Positions 38,142-47,796 of a stretch of 64,000 bases of DNA are shown one piece after another. The translations under genes were made by a program, and so were the position numbers. Numbering within the stretch: position 1 is the first letter of the stretch; each line of letters begins with the position of its first letter. Origin of the DNA: Chitinophagaceae bacterium (GTDB lineage Bacteria > Bacteroidota > Bacteroidia > Chitinophagales > Chitinophagaceae); the NCBI GenBank assembly GCA_016713085.1, contig JADJPV010000006.1, positions 62,001 through 126,000 on the forward strand, given 5' to 3'. Below the pieces are notes generated by a model. The model had not been told where the DNA came from, did not search any database, and saw nothing but the letters and a program-made list of their open reading frames with translations.

Positions 38142-39173
38142 ATGAAGTTTGAAGCTGTAACAATTAAAGATATTGCCAAAGCACTTGGCCTTTCCACCTC
38201 AACTGTTTCACGGGCTTTACGTGACAGTTATGAAATCAGTTCAGAAACAAAGCAGCTTGTACTTGACTGTGCAGAGAAACTGAACTATAAGCCCAACCCC
38301 ATTGCCCTCAGCCTGAAAGAAAAAAGAAGCCGTTCCATTGGTGTCATTGTTTGCGAAATTGCCAATAACTTTTTTTCACAGATTATTAATGGAATTGAAT
38401 CCATTGCCTACGACAAGGGTTATAATGTAATTGTTTCCCAGAGCAGGGAATCATACGACCGGGAAGTAATTGATCTGCAATACATGGCTTCCCGATCAGT
38501 AGATGGCATCCTGATTTCCCTTTCAACTGAAACAAGCGATCTTTCGCACCTGATGGCACTGCACGACAGAGGTATGCCCATTGTTTTATTTGACCGGGTG
38601 CATGATGAAATTAATACACATAAAGTCATTATTGATAATTATAAAGGTGCATATGAAGCCACCGAGCATCTCATAAAAAACGGTTTCAGAAAAATTGCAG
38701 CAATTGCGGGTTCAGAGTTTTTATCCATTACTGCTGAAAGGCTTGCCGGTTACCAGGATGCACTAAAAGCATATAATCTTACTCCCAATAAACAATTTAT
38801 TCAGCACTGCTTTTATGGCGGCATGGTTTTTTCTGAAGTGGAAGAAGCCGTTAATAACCTGTTGACTTTAAAACAAAAACCAGATGCCCTTTTTACTACA
38901 AGCGATAAACTCACAACAGGTTGTTTAAGCACATTAAAACGAAGAGGCATGCATGTTCCGAAAGATATTGCACTGGTTGGTTTTTCTAACTCAGATATTG
39001 CTGAGCTGGTTGATCCGCCGCTTACTATTATCCGTCAGCCTGCTGAAGAAATGGGAAGAGCAGCAACAGAATTATTACTGCAGCTGGTAGAAAGCAAACG
39101 GGCAGTGAAAGAATTTGAAAAACGAGTGCTTACCCCTGAACTGCAGATAAGGGGATCATCAATAAAACTTTAA
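38142..39173 (+). CDS. LacI-family transcription regulator
   Basis: A 343-residue DNA-binding regulator. The N-terminal helix-turn-helix is VTIKDIAKALGLSTSTVSRALRD (about 6-28) with the hinge YKPNPIALSLKEKRSRSIGVIV (about 50-71), followed by a periplasmic-binding-protein-like sensor domain with FFSQIINGIESIA, DGILISLS, GMPIVLFDRV, ALFTTSDKLTTGCLSTLKRRG and LVGFSNSDIAELVDPPLTIIRQP. It is transcribed divergently from susC and is the only classic one-component regulator in the window, so it is the prime candidate to control the pectin genes; the effector is probably a uronate or KDG-type intermediate. That assignment is inference. Confidence 0.92.
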   Translation: MKFEAVTIKDIAKALGLSTSTVSRALRDSYEISSETKQLVLDCAEKLNYKPNPIALSLKEKRSRSIGVIVCEIANNFFSQIINGIESIAYDKGYNVIVSQSRESYDREVIDLQYMASRSVDGILISLSTETSDLSHLMALHDRGMPIVLFDRVHDEINTHKVIIDNYKGAYEATEHLIKNGFRKIAAIAGSEFLSITAERLAGYQDALKAYNLTPNKQFIQHCFYGGMVFSEVEEAVNNLLTLKQKPDALFTTSDKLTTGCLSTLKRRGMHVPKDIALVGFSNSDIAELVDPPLTIIRQPAEEMGRAATELLLQLVESKRAVKEFEKRVLTPELQIRGSSIKL

Positions 39174-39248
39174 ACCCTTATTATTTCATTACATCACCCT
39201 TCATTGTTATGCAATGAACTCTTTTTTTATTCAGAATTCTTAAAAACA

Positions 39249-39272
39249 GGGCCCCACATTTCTGTGAGGCCC
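39249..39272. terminator. Bidirectional terminator between lacI and lipoprotein gene
   Basis: GGGCCCCACA and TGTGAGGCCC arms (one A-C mismatch) with a TTTC loop, followed by ACTTTCTTT on the plus strand and TGTTTTT on the minus strand. It separates the converging ends of lacI (39173) and the gene at 39314. The same hairpin core, CCTCACAGAAATGTGGGGC, reappears after tRNA-Pro at 47558-47579. Confidence 0.78.
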
Positions 39273-39313
39273 ACTTTCTTTATTAAACTGAACGTTGCAA
39301 GAAACCGGGGTTC

Positions 39314-40168
39314 TTATTTTTCTAAAATAAGTTGTGAAAATCCCTGGTCGCCAAATGGAGGGGCATCAATATGTACCCTGATCGTTATCCTGCCTGTACA
39401 GGAAAATACAAAACCTGTACTGCCTCCACGGGTGATTGCTTTATATGCTCCGTAATCACCAAATGTTACATTATCTGGAACAGTAACAACACCAGTCGTT
39501 GGATCTACATTAATCGTTAATGGTGTTACCACTGCAGCAAAAGCAGGGTTTGGCCAAACCTGGCTTAAGTTTACCTGGTTGGCACCGGCTCCGGCTGTTA
39601 CCTGTACTAGGTCGCCGGGCACCCAATCCTGCCAGTCATCTCTAATTACAGTGTATGTACCGGCTATGGAAGCTGCGTTATAGGGACAAACAACAGTACC
39701 TGTCCATCTGAGAGCTGTATTAAATGCAAGTTGATTTTCTAAGTCAATGGCACTTGTATTAATGGAAGAATATGTTTTGCCGTCTTTTGTAACAACTTCA
39801 TTGTAAAAATTAAATACCGTTCCAGGTGGAAGATTTCCGGCTGTAAGACCTAAAGCCGAAGCTATTTGAGCATTGGTGGCGGTAATATTTGTTTCACCGG
39901 CAAATGCCACATTCTTGATCAGCTTCCATTTTGTTTTATCAGTTGTAGCCGTTGCAGCAACATACAGGTTTACACTTGCAATTTCAGCACCAACTGAACT
40001 GACAACAATATTTACACTTGCTGCAGCATCTGTTCCGTTTAACAGGTTGTTGGAGCTTACAAATGTTAAGTAAGCACCTTTCCCCAGTTCGTTATAAAAA
40101 TCTTTTGGCTTATTGCATGACAGCAGTAACAGCAGCAGCCAGATTGATATAGAATAGTTTCTTTTCAT
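39314..40168 (-). CDS. Unknown lipoprotein of the second SusC/SusD unit
   Basis: A 284-residue lipoprotein that I do not recognise beyond its place. It has a signal and lipobox (SIWLLLLLLSC), FYNELGKGAYLTFVSS near the N-terminus, an Ig-like half (about 25-130) and a C-terminal half with RDDWQDWVPGDLVQVTAG, NVTFGDYGAYKAITRGGST and FSCTGRITIRVHIDAPPFGDQ. The start at 40168 is preferred because it begins the signal and avoids overlapping the SusD gene (ends 40230). It probably forms a surface complex with the SusC/SusD pair, as SusE/F-like proteins do. Substrate unknown; no enzyme genes accompany this unit. Confidence 0.72.
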   Translation of the reverse strand: MKRNYSISIWLLLLLLSCNKPKDFYNELGKGAYLTFVSSNNLLNGTDAAASVNIVVSSVGAEIASVNLYVAATATTDKTKWKLIKNVAFAGETNITATNAQIASALGLTAGNLPPGTVFNFYNEVVTKDGKTYSSINTSAIDLENQLAFNTALRWTGTVVCPYNAASIAGTYTVIRDDWQDWVPGDLVQVTAGAGANQVNLSQVWPNPAFAAVVTPLTINVDPTTGVVTVPDNVTFGDYGAYKAITRGGSTGFVFSCTGRITIRVHIDAPPFGDQGFSQLILEK

Positions 40169-40229
40169 GTGTATATTTTTATTGATTTTTTGGCCACATA
40201 GTATATCCATATTTTTTTCTTGAAATAGT

Positions 40230-41924
40230 TTAATTGACATAGATACCATCGGGGTTATTATCCCAGAAAACTTTTATGTTGGTTACTGTTTTTTGTGTAA
40301 CATTTTTATTTCTGTCAGCAAATGTTGCAGGATAAAACATGGAACGCATAAATGGCCCGGGAGTAGGATTCAGATTCGGCTGCATATTTTTTGGCATTCC
40401 TGTACGGCGATAATTGTTGTATGATTCAATGCCATTCCCCCAAAGAGAAATGTAATATTCTTTCATCACCACATTAAGTTTTGCATTATTATCTGCTGCT
40501 GCATCATACAACTGTAAAACCTTATCAACATAAGCCTGTTTTGCAGCTTCAGTTGGTACCCTTGCTGCAGGAATTGCTGTACCTATTGTAGCCGGGAATG
40601 CAATTACTGTTGCAATAGATTTTCTTACACCAGCTTCAAGTAATGTTCTTGCATTACCCGCTGTTCCTAAAGTAAGTGCTGCTTCTGCTTTTACAAAATC
40701 TGTAAAAGCCGGTTGCCATAATGGTATAATTCCCTGCCCTTGTGCACCATCATTTGAGCCGCTGATTTTTGCCCTTTCATCATTATCAAATTTTCCACCG
40801 GCAGGATAAATGACCCATACTGTGCGTTGCAATGCATCTGGCGGAATACCCCTGTCGTTTCCATGATCACGGCCATAAAAACCAGCAATATTTGCATAAC
40901 AAAAAGGTGTGCCTGCAGGATAATGCGGAGGTGCAATACTGTTGGCACATTCCAATGTTGTTACAGGCAACACTGTTACATTTCCAATTTGCCTGTAGAA
41001 ATAATAACGCCAGCGTGGATCAAGCCCAATACCTTTTTCTTCATATACAACATACATAAAGTAGTTACTGATATAATCCCCTGCTCCGTTATCGGTATAA
41101 TAAATACTGTATTTTGGATGACGGCTGTTGGGGTTTAATGCTTTTGAACTGTACCTGTAAACAAGTGCCTGCGCATCGGTGCTGATTAATTCGCCATCGG
41201 TTAACAATGCATCAATTTTTGTTTTCGCTGTATTATCAACCAGTCTTACCTGGTTGAGCAGTTTTAGTTTTATTGTTTTTGCTGCACGTCTCCAGCTGGC
41301 AGCCTGCGCTGGAGCGGTACCAGTGTAAAACAAATTATTAGTTGGCAACGGTGTAAGTGCTGTTACTTTATTAAAATCTGCAATGGCATCATCGAGTAAT
41401 GCAAAAACAGAATCATACACCTGCCTTCCGGGATCAGCAGCAGGATTTGTATTGTCAATACCAAGGTTAGCTTCTTTATAAGGCACATCACCAAAGTAAT
41501 CAACCAGTGTGGCAGCGGTATATGCTTTGATCACTTTTGCCATACCTGTATGAATATACCTGTTTGATTTCTGTGCAATGGGAAGCAATGCATTTACATT
41601 TTTAAATACATTCTGATAAGCATCACGCCATGCTCCGTCAAATGACCCAGGGCCATATAAATCTTTATACGTTCTGGAAGCCATATATTCCATACGTGTC
41701 ATCTCTTCTCCATTTTCAGATAGACCGGGCTGATTACTGGTTGCCCCGTTATTTGCATAAAAACTGGAAAAAGAAATTTGCACATAGTTTAAATACAAAT
41801 CAACATCAGCCGTTGCAGGGGCTGGTAAATTTGGATTGGTCAATCTGTTGTCGAGTTTTTTGCAACTGGCAAGTAACAGGAAACATGCAATTGCCAGCTG
41901 TAAGAATATTTTAAATTTTTTCAT
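40230..41924 (-). CDS. SusD/RagB-like lipoprotein (SusD-like_2 type)
   Basis: A 564-residue outer-membrane lipoprotein (lipobox LLLASC, Cys about 20). It has the SusD-like_2 (PF12771-type) features: KNVNALLPIAQKSNRYIHTGMAK, VDYFGDVPYKEA, AASWRRAAKTIKLKLLNQVR, and the C-terminal MKEYYISLWGNGIESYNNYRRTG. It is paired with the SusC at 41936 (11-bp gap) and the lipoprotein at 39314. This subtype occurs in many uptake systems, not only for glycans, so the ligand cannot be inferred. The frame is intact. Confidence 0.9.
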   Translation of the reverse strand: MKKFKIFLQLAIACFLLLASCKKLDNRLTNPNLPAPATADVDLYLNYVQISFSSFYANNGATSNQPGLSENGEEMTRMEYMASRTYKDLYGPGSFDGAWRDAYQNVFKNVNALLPIAQKSNRYIHTGMAKVIKAYTAATLVDYFGDVPYKEANLGIDNTNPAADPGRQVYDSVFALLDDAIADFNKVTALTPLPTNNLFYTGTAPAQAASWRRAAKTIKLKLLNQVRLVDNTAKTKIDALLTDGELISTDAQALVYRYSSKALNPNSRHPKYSIYYTDNGAGDYISNYFMYVVYEEKGIGLDPRWRYYFYRQIGNVTVLPVTTLECANSIAPPHYPAGTPFCYANIAGFYGRDHGNDRGIPPDALQRTVWVIYPAGGKFDNDERAKISGSNDGAQGQGIIPLWQPAFTDFVKAEAALTLGTAGNARTLLEAGVRKSIATVIAFPATIGTAIPAARVPTEAAKQAYVDKVLQLYDAAADNNAKLNVVMKEYYISLWGNGIESYNNYRRTGMPKNMQPNLNPTPGPFMRSMFYPATFADRNKNVTQKTVTNIKVFWDNNPDGIYVN

Positions 41925-41935
41925 TGCTGTTTGTT

Positions 41936-44900
41936 TTAAAAGGTTACTTTAATTGTTGCACCAATTCTGCGTGATTGCGGACCTGTCATAAATTCAAACC
42001 CTCTTGTTTTACTTACACCGCCACTTGATGATTCAGGATCATAATTTGATCCCTCAGGAAAATAAGGTGCTTTGTGCCATAGATTCTGTCCGCTGATAGA
42101 GAATGATATTCCTCCGAAAGGAGTTTTCGATAACATGGTTGATGACAACGCATATGATAATGACAGTTCTCTTAACCTGAACACTGTTGCATCATACAGG
42201 TATTGTTCATGTGCTCCGAGATAGGTATTAAAATAAGCACGGTCAATAGAAGTTTGAATATCATTCGGCGTTCCATCCTGTTTTACTCCCGGTAATATGA
42301 TTGGAATGGATCTGTCAACATCTGTTGACTTTGAAAGCCCACGGGCAATCAGTGTGTTTACAGAATTGGCATAGATTACTCCGCCTTTTGTTAAATCCCA
42401 CTGCATACGGAACTCAAATCCTTTAAACGAAACGGTATTGATAGCTGTTAAGCGGTAGTCTGCATTTGGATCGCCAATGATCACTGATTCAGTTGAAGGA
42501 ATATAATATCCGTCCTGGCCAACAATTCGTAAGCCTGTTTTAGGATCTTTTTGATAATAAGTTCCTTTGATAACTCCAAATGGCTGACCATTGATCGCAA
42601 AATTTCCAATATTACTGAACAAACCTCCGGTTTGAACCTGTGCAATTTCAGCAGGTAAATTTTTTACCATACTTCTGTTTCTTGAAAAATTCACATCAAC
42701 CTGCCAGGTTAAATTTCTTGTTTTAACAGGAGTAACTCCAACACCTAATTCAATTCCTTTATTTACTAAATCACCCGCATTAATCGTTGTTGTTTCAAAA
42801 CCTGTTGATGGATCGAGTGGTCTTGTAAGAATCTGATCACTGGATGTACGTTGATACCAGGTAAAATCAATTGATACCCTGTTGTTAATCAGCCTTGCTT
42901 CAAGACCGGTTTCAAATTCTCTTAGCAACTCAGGTTTCAGGTTTGGATTTGCCAATGTATTACTGATTGTATTTGTATTTACAACCGCACCCCCTCTTGT
43001 TACAAAATCATTGGTTGAAATAATCAATGATGGTCTTGTACGGTATGGAGCCGGAAAGTTTGCACTTGTTGCATAACCTGATCTCAGCTTCAGATAATTT
43101 ATTATTCTGTTTCCTTTCAGGAAAGCAAGTGCTGAAGTTGGAACAAATGAAATACTTGCACTTGGATAAAACTGGGAACGGTTTGCTTTCTCAAGTGTTG
43201 AAGACCATGAATTTCTTGCACCAATATTAAAATAAACATACTCATTGTAACTGAGGCCGGCCTGCGCAAAAACTCCAACACTCTGAACCGCAGATTTCAG
43301 ATCCATATCAGTGCCGTCCTCGGCTCTTGTATCATGATTAATAAAATTGGAATGATCAAATAATCCAAATACAAGCTGATCTGTACTTTTCATCCCTGTT
43401 TGATCATATAATTCTTCATTCGCATTAAACCCACCGGTTAAGTCAAACCTCAGCTTTGAACTGAAATCGGTTTGATATTGTGCAATAAGAGAATGATCCC
43501 ATATTTTATTGTTTGCGCTGATGGTACGGTAGATCCCTTTTGTATATTCAAGCTCTGCTGATCTGGTTACTCCACCCTTGTTAATGGTTAAGATGTGATT
43601 TTCATTGTAGTAATCATATCCTACCCGGTATAACAGGTCGAGATTTTTCAGCAGACTGTATTTTACATTGAAGTTTCCATATACACGGTTTGTTTGCTGA
43701 TAGTTTAAGGAGTTATGCAAAGTCCATACGGGATTCTGAATACTGTTATCCGGACGGTAATATGCTGATGCGCCGTCAGGAGTTTGATATGGCCAGTTTG
43801 CCAGATCATTTGCTCTTGGTGTATACATTAAATCGGCAAACACACCTGCGCCACCTGATTGTGCACCACTTGCTCCGCCCTGTGAAGTTGTTGGACTTTG
43901 AAAATTATTAATTACATAGTTGATGGTTCCTCCTATTGTAATATTATTCAGCAGCTTTGTATTAATTCCCAAACCAAAATTGTTTCTTGATACTTTATTT
44001 GTTGCAAGAAATCCCTGGTCGCTTAAACGGCTGAAGTTTGCATTGATCGTTCCGTTTGCACCCAACCCGGCAGAAACATTTACAGCAGTATTTAACACCT
44101 TCCCGTCTTTAAAAAAAGCCTTGAAATTATCATGCGGTTTAAACTCAATTGAATCATTTGCCAGCTGAGGAAATGATCCTGCCTGAATTCCCTGCGAATA
44201 CGGATGAGGCAAGCGCTTATAGGTAGTCGTAAACTTTGGTCCCCAGTTGCTGAAAAATGCAAACCCCCCGGTAAGTGAAAATCCACCACCATAAGTATTC
44301 TGAAGCTCTGGCAAACTGGAAGGCTGAACTGTAAAATAAGATTGCGTGAATGTTACCTCCGCTTTTTTATTTGTTCTTCTGCCTGCGCCATTTTTTGTAG
44401 TAACCAGAATAACTCCATTCCGTCCCTGTTCACCATACAATACGGTTGCACTTAATCCTTTGAGGATGCTGATGCTTTCCACATTGTTTGGATCCAGATC
44501 CATAAACCTGCTTGAAGTCTGGTTACCATAAATCACATTTGTTTGCTGATTGGTTGCACCACTGATGGGTGTTCCATCAACTACCCATAACGGATCACTT
44601 CCACCTGTAATAGAATTAGCGCCCCGTATCTGAATATTTGTTCCGCTTCCTGAAATACCGCTGGAAGCAAGAATATCAACGCCCGGTGCTTTACCACTGA
44701 GAAGTCGGGCAATATCACCATCGGGTCTTTGCTCCAGTTGCTTTTTATCAATGGTAGCAACAGCATAGCCCAACGCCTTTTTTTCACGCCGTATACCCAA
44801 TGCCGTAACAACAACTTCCTGCAAAGCAGTTGAAAGTTGTGTGAGTGTTAACAGCAGATTTGTTCCGGGTGAAAAAGTTAATGGTTCAAATCCAACAGCG

Positions 44901-45115
44901 GAAACTCTCAGTGTTTGATTTCTTTGAGCTTCAATAGAAAAGTCACCATTTAAATTTGTTGCAGTACCTTTTTTAGAACCTGTAATTGTTACAGAAGCTC
45001 CTGAAACAGGTTTGCCTGCAGAATCTACCACCCTTCCTGAAACGGTTGTGACCTGTGCTTGCAGAAAGCTGATGCAGATCACCAGTGACAGAATAATTAA
45101 AAACAATTTTCTCAT
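41936..45115 (-). CDS. SusC/RagA TonB-dependent transporter (second unit)
   Basis: A roughly 1059-residue TonB-linked outer-membrane transporter. Signal peptide MRKLFLIILSLVICISFLQAQ; regulatory-like domain (VSGRVVDSAGKPVSGASVTI); plug with VVVTALGIRREKKALGYAV, PLWVVDGTPISGATNQ and SILKGLSATVLYGEQGRNGV; barrel ending RRIGATIKVTF. The ATG at 45115 is chosen because it begins the signal; the longer frame from 45139 adds 8 residues. It heads the second SusCD unit, with the HK/LytTR genes upstream on the same strand. A terminator at 45399-45420 separates them, so co-transcription is unlikely but regulation by that pair is possible. Confidence 0.94.
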   Translation of the reverse strand: MRKLFLIILSLVICISFLQAQVTTVSGRVVDSAGKPVSGASVTITGSKKGTATNLNGDFSIEAQRNQTLRVSAVGFEPLTFSPGTNLLLTLTQLSTALQEVVVTALGIRREKKALGYAVATIDKKQLEQRPDGDIARLLSGKAPGVDILASSGISGSGTNIQIRGANSITGGSDPLWVVDGTPISGATNQQTNVIYGNQTSSRFMDLDPNNVESISILKGLSATVLYGEQGRNGVILVTTKNGAGRRTNKKAEVTFTQSYFTVQPSSLPELQNTYGGGFSLTGGFAFFSNWGPKFTTTYKRLPHPYSQGIQAGSFPQLANDSIEFKPHDNFKAFFKDGKVLNTAVNVSAGLGANGTINANFSRLSDQGFLATNKVSRNNFGLGINTKLLNNITIGGTINYVINNFQSPTTSQGGASGAQSGGAGVFADLMYTPRANDLANWPYQTPDGASAYYRPDNSIQNPVWTLHNSLNYQQTNRVYGNFNVKYSLLKNLDLLYRVGYDYYNENHILTINKGGVTRSAELEYTKGIYRTISANNKIWDHSLIAQYQTDFSSKLRFDLTGGFNANEELYDQTGMKSTDQLVFGLFDHSNFINHDTRAEDGTDMDLKSAVQSVGVFAQAGLSYNEYVYFNIGARNSWSSTLEKANRSQFYPSASISFVPTSALAFLKGNRIINYLKLRSGYATSANFPAPYRTRPSLIISTNDFVTRGGAVVNTNTISNTLANPNLKPELLREFETGLEARLINNRVSIDFTWYQRTSSDQILTRPLDPSTGFETTTINAGDLVNKGIELGVGVTPVKTRNLTWQVDVNFSRNRSMVKNLPAEIAQVQTGGLFSNIGNFAINGQPFGVIKGTYYQKDPKTGLRIVGQDGYYIPSTESVIIGDPNADYRLTAINTVSFKGFEFRMQWDLTKGGVIYANSVNTLIARGLSKSTDVDRSIPIILPGVKQDGTPNDIQTSIDRAYFNTYLGAHEQYLYDATVFRLRELSLSYALSSTMLSKTPFGGISFSISGQNLWHKAPYFPEGSNYDPESSSGGVSKTRGFEFMTGPQSRRIGATIKVTF

Positions 45116-45633
45116 ACAGATAGTATTTAGTTTGAACAATAGATAAAACTAAAAGAGAGTTGAACTGATGCATGTGCTGCACTTCAAAAACAGCTATTCA
45201 ACGAAACCCATTTTATTGTGTATGAAAAGAGATTGTGTGTGTAATTATTCCTGTTTATCTTTTTTATTTGAATGTATATTCAGATAGTCAAAGTGTAAGA
45301 AATGACTGGAAGACAGGCAGAACCTTATTTACCTATGCATTTATTATGTTGAAATTAATATTCATTCAGAGTACAGATGTCATTAATAACAAAAAAAAGC
45401 AGGTAGTAGAAACCACCTGCACAACATGAGAAAACATTATACCCGTACTTCTGCTAAAAAACAAAATGCGTGGGCATAAAGAACATAAATCATTAATTAA
45501 TCTAAACCAAGAAGTAAAAATAACAGTGAGTACTACAGAATTTTCAACTATTCAACGAATAGCAGGTTGAAGTGTACAAAGAACAGACAAAGGACTTTCA
45601 ATTATTTGAGAGAGGTTGTCAGAAATTGAAAAC
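45116..45633. other. Spacer upstream of second SusC
   Basis: About 500 bp with no supported gene. It contains the terminator of the regulator operon at 45399-45420 and otherwise A/T-rich DNA that presumably includes the promoter of susC2. I saw no exact TAnnTTTG box or copy of the pectin operator here. Confidence 0.55.
45391..45420 (-). terminator. Rho-independent terminator after LytTR regulator
   Basis: On the minus strand GCAGGT...ACCTGC (45399-45420, 6-bp outer stem) is followed by eight T (45391-45398). It is about 210 bp after the stop of the LytTR gene and upstream of susC2. Strong by structure. Confidence 0.8.
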
Positions 45634-46341
45634 TTATTTCTCCAGTTCGCCTGAAATAGATTCCTTATAGTTGGTTCCTACAGGTAATACAATAGTGCCA
45701 ACATTAACTTCCATATGGTTGTAGGATGTTACTTTACTTTTAGCAACAATATAAGAACGGTGTATACGTACAAATTCTTCATTTAATAATTCCTGTATCT
45801 GGCCAATTTGAAGTTTTGTCATCAGCCATTTATCTTTTGATATATGAATCTTCACATATTCCTTCATTCCTTCAATAAACAAAATTTCAGAAAAATTAAC
45901 CTTTACCCTTCTTTTATTCATATTAATATACAGATAGCCGTGGCCTTCACTTTTTTCAACTGCTCCCTTTGGAACATGTTTCTTTTCAATCTCAGCTGCT
46001 TTTTTAACTGCCATCAAAAATCGGTTAAACTCAACAGGCTTAAGCAGGTAATCAACTACATTTAATTCGTACCCTTCCAGCGCATATTCATGATAAGCAG
46101 TGGTGATAATAAATTTTGCTGACACAGGTACCATTTTAATAAAATCAATTCCTTTCAATTTTGGAAGATTGATATCAATAAAAATTAAATCCACTTCATT
46201 TTCTTCCAGGTATTCCAATGCAGTAATGGCATCGTTCAGAATTGTTTTCAATTCCAGAAAGGGAACCTTACTGACATACTCAGCCAATACTTCAGCCAGT
46301 ATCTGTTCATCTTCAATTATCAAACACGCCAATTTCCTCAT
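45634..46341 (-). CDS. LytTR-type response regulator
   Basis: A 235-residue two-component regulator. The receiver domain (about 4-118) has the acidic pair EDEQ, the phospho-acceptor Asp in LIFIDINLPKLKG (about 54), Thr in IITTAYHEYALEGYE and Lys in LLKPVEF. The LytTR DNA-binding domain (about 138-232) has LFIEGMKEYVKIHISKDKW, FVRIHRSYIVAKSKV and TIVLPVGTNYKESI. It overlaps the histidine-kinase gene upstream by 29 bp, so the two are translated together. The target is not known; the second SusCD unit is next downstream. Confidence 0.93.
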   Translation of the reverse strand: MRKLACLIIEDEQILAEVLAEYVSKVPFLELKTILNDAITALEYLEENEVDLIFIDINLPKLKGIDFIKMVPVSAKFIITTAYHEYALEGYELNVVDYLLKPVEFNRFLMAVKKAAEIEKKHVPKGAVEKSEGHGYLYINMNKRRVKVNFSEILFIEGMKEYVKIHISKDKWLMTKLQIGQIQELLNEEFVRIHRSYIVAKSKVTSYNHMEVNVGTIVLPVGTNYKESISGELEK

Positions 46342-47387
46342 TGCTGGTAAGATTAATCGTTAGTGCCGTTTTAAATATATTTTCCTGTTTTTCAATTTTC
46401 AGGATATGGCCAGGATAAATCAATTCCAGCTGCCGTTTTACATTTGCCAGTCCAATTCCTGTTTTAATAATAACATCTTCAGCCGGTTCATAAGAATTCT
46501 CAACAACAAAGTTGAGTTTTTCCTTTTCAACTCTGAGTTGAATATGTATAAATGATTGAAACCTGCTTTCGGATGCTCCGTGCTTAAATGCATTTTCAAC
46601 AAATGGAAGCAAAATTAAAGGGGCAATTTTTTGTGATTCATCATCCATACTCTTTGTAAAGTTTACTGTAAGTTTTTGTTTGAATCGTATTTGCTGCAAT
46701 TCAATATAATCTTCGAGCACTTTTACCTCATCTTCAATACTCACCTGTTTATTCCTTGCTTCAAACAGCATAAACCGCATCAATTGAGAGAGCTTTACAA
46801 CCACATTCGCTGCTTCAGGTGCCTGGTGCCGTGTAAGCGCATGAACAGTACTTAACACATTAAATAAGAAATGAGGGTTGATCTGAGCTTTTAAATAATT
46901 CAGTTCAGTTTTTAGTTTCTCTTTCTCCAGTTTACTTTCTTTTTCCTTTGTTGATTTTGAATATCTGAACAACTCAAAAATAATCAGTAAACAAACCGGG
47001 ATCAACAACTCAAAAGATTAAAGATCAATCCCTCCAGATTAAAAAAACGAATTTTTTCGGGTGAATATCATATATGTATGGAAGAGATATATACAACATA
47101 ATTGCCCTTGACAGCAGCAGGGTAAATAATACTGAAATTGCCGCTAAGAAAACGGGCAGGTAAGGTTTTTTCTTCCCGGAAATCATTGGCCTTAATGTAA
47201 AAAAGAACACCGCATAGAACAGAATGATTTTACAGATAACGCTGATAAGAGTAGCATATACTGCCAGCATTATATCGGGCGAAAACGATGTTTGCGGGGA
47301 AGTTGAGTAAGAAACGACGGCCTGCAAAATATCCCATGTAATAAAACCAAGCCAGAATATAACATGCTGCTTTACGGAGATTTTCAT
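46313..47387 (-). pseudogene. LytS-type sensor histidine kinase, two frameshifts
   Basis: Membrane sensor kinase partner of the LytTR regulator. The N-terminal frame (47387 down to 47025) has about four hydrophobic segments (FWLGFITWDILQAVVSYS, LISVICKIILFYAVFFF, VFLAAISVLFTLLL and a fourth). The C-terminal frame has LKAQINPHFLFNVLSTVHAL (phospho-His), LLLPFVENAFKHGAS (N-box) and GIGLANVKRQLELIYP (G-box). They join through two missing bases: one in the seven-base A-run 47041-47047 and one near 47007-47008, giving FVFFNLEGLIFNLLSLLIPV. Rebuilt length is about 358 aa. The first is a typical homopolymer undercall; with two changes 35 bp apart, real disruption remains possible. Confidence 0.85.
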
Positions 47388-47557
47388 TCTTAAAATTGCA
47401 ATAAAAAAAAGTAATTATCAATAACAGTCTTCCAAACGGTATGATGGGTATATGAATAACTGTTTACGGTGTAAGAATTGAATAAATCAGTATCTAAAAC
47501 TTGCTTTTCAGGCTGTTTACGACTTAGTTTCACCTCAGCAGATGAATGAAAACAAAA

Positions 47558-47579
47558 AGCCCCACATTTCTGTGAGGCT
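47558..47579 (-). terminator. Terminator of tRNA-Pro
   Basis: AGCCTCACA/TGTGGGGCT hairpin with GAAA loop on the minus strand followed by five T (47558-47554), starting 10 nt after the tRNA 3' end. It shares its core sequence with the hairpin at 39249-39272. Confidence 0.82.
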
Positions 47580-47588
47580 TAAAGCTTG

Positions 47589-47662
47589 TCGGGAAGACAG
47601 GATTCGAACCTGCGACCCCCTGGTCCCAAACCAGGTGCGCTACCGGCCTGCGCTACTTCCCG
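47589..47662 (-). tRNA. tRNA-Pro (TGG anticodon)
   Basis: Cloverleaf on the minus strand: acceptor stem CGGGAAG (5' end 47662) pairs with CTTCCCG (47590-47596), D-arm contains AGCGCAGGCCGGTAGCGC, the anticodon stem CCTGG/CCAGG encloses loop TTTGGGA with anticodon TGG, and the T-arm reads CAGGTTCGAATCCTG. Discriminator base A at 47589; CCA is not encoded. It is between the HK gene and dnaA and followed by its own terminator. Confidence 0.95.
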
Positions 47663-47796
47663 AATAAACTGCTGAAACTTTAGCGAAAGCAGTTTCCCCT
47701 AAGGGGCTGCAAAAATAGCCGACTCTTGGTAAAGTGCCAAAAGAAATCCCAAATTCCGCAGATGAAATTTGGGATCGATAATTTATTATAATGCAG

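Noticed and set aside
47667..47694. Hairpin between dnaA and tRNA-Pro as terminator
   Set aside because: AAACTGCT/AGCAGTTT arms exist, but the loop is 14 nt and there is no T-tract on the minus strand.
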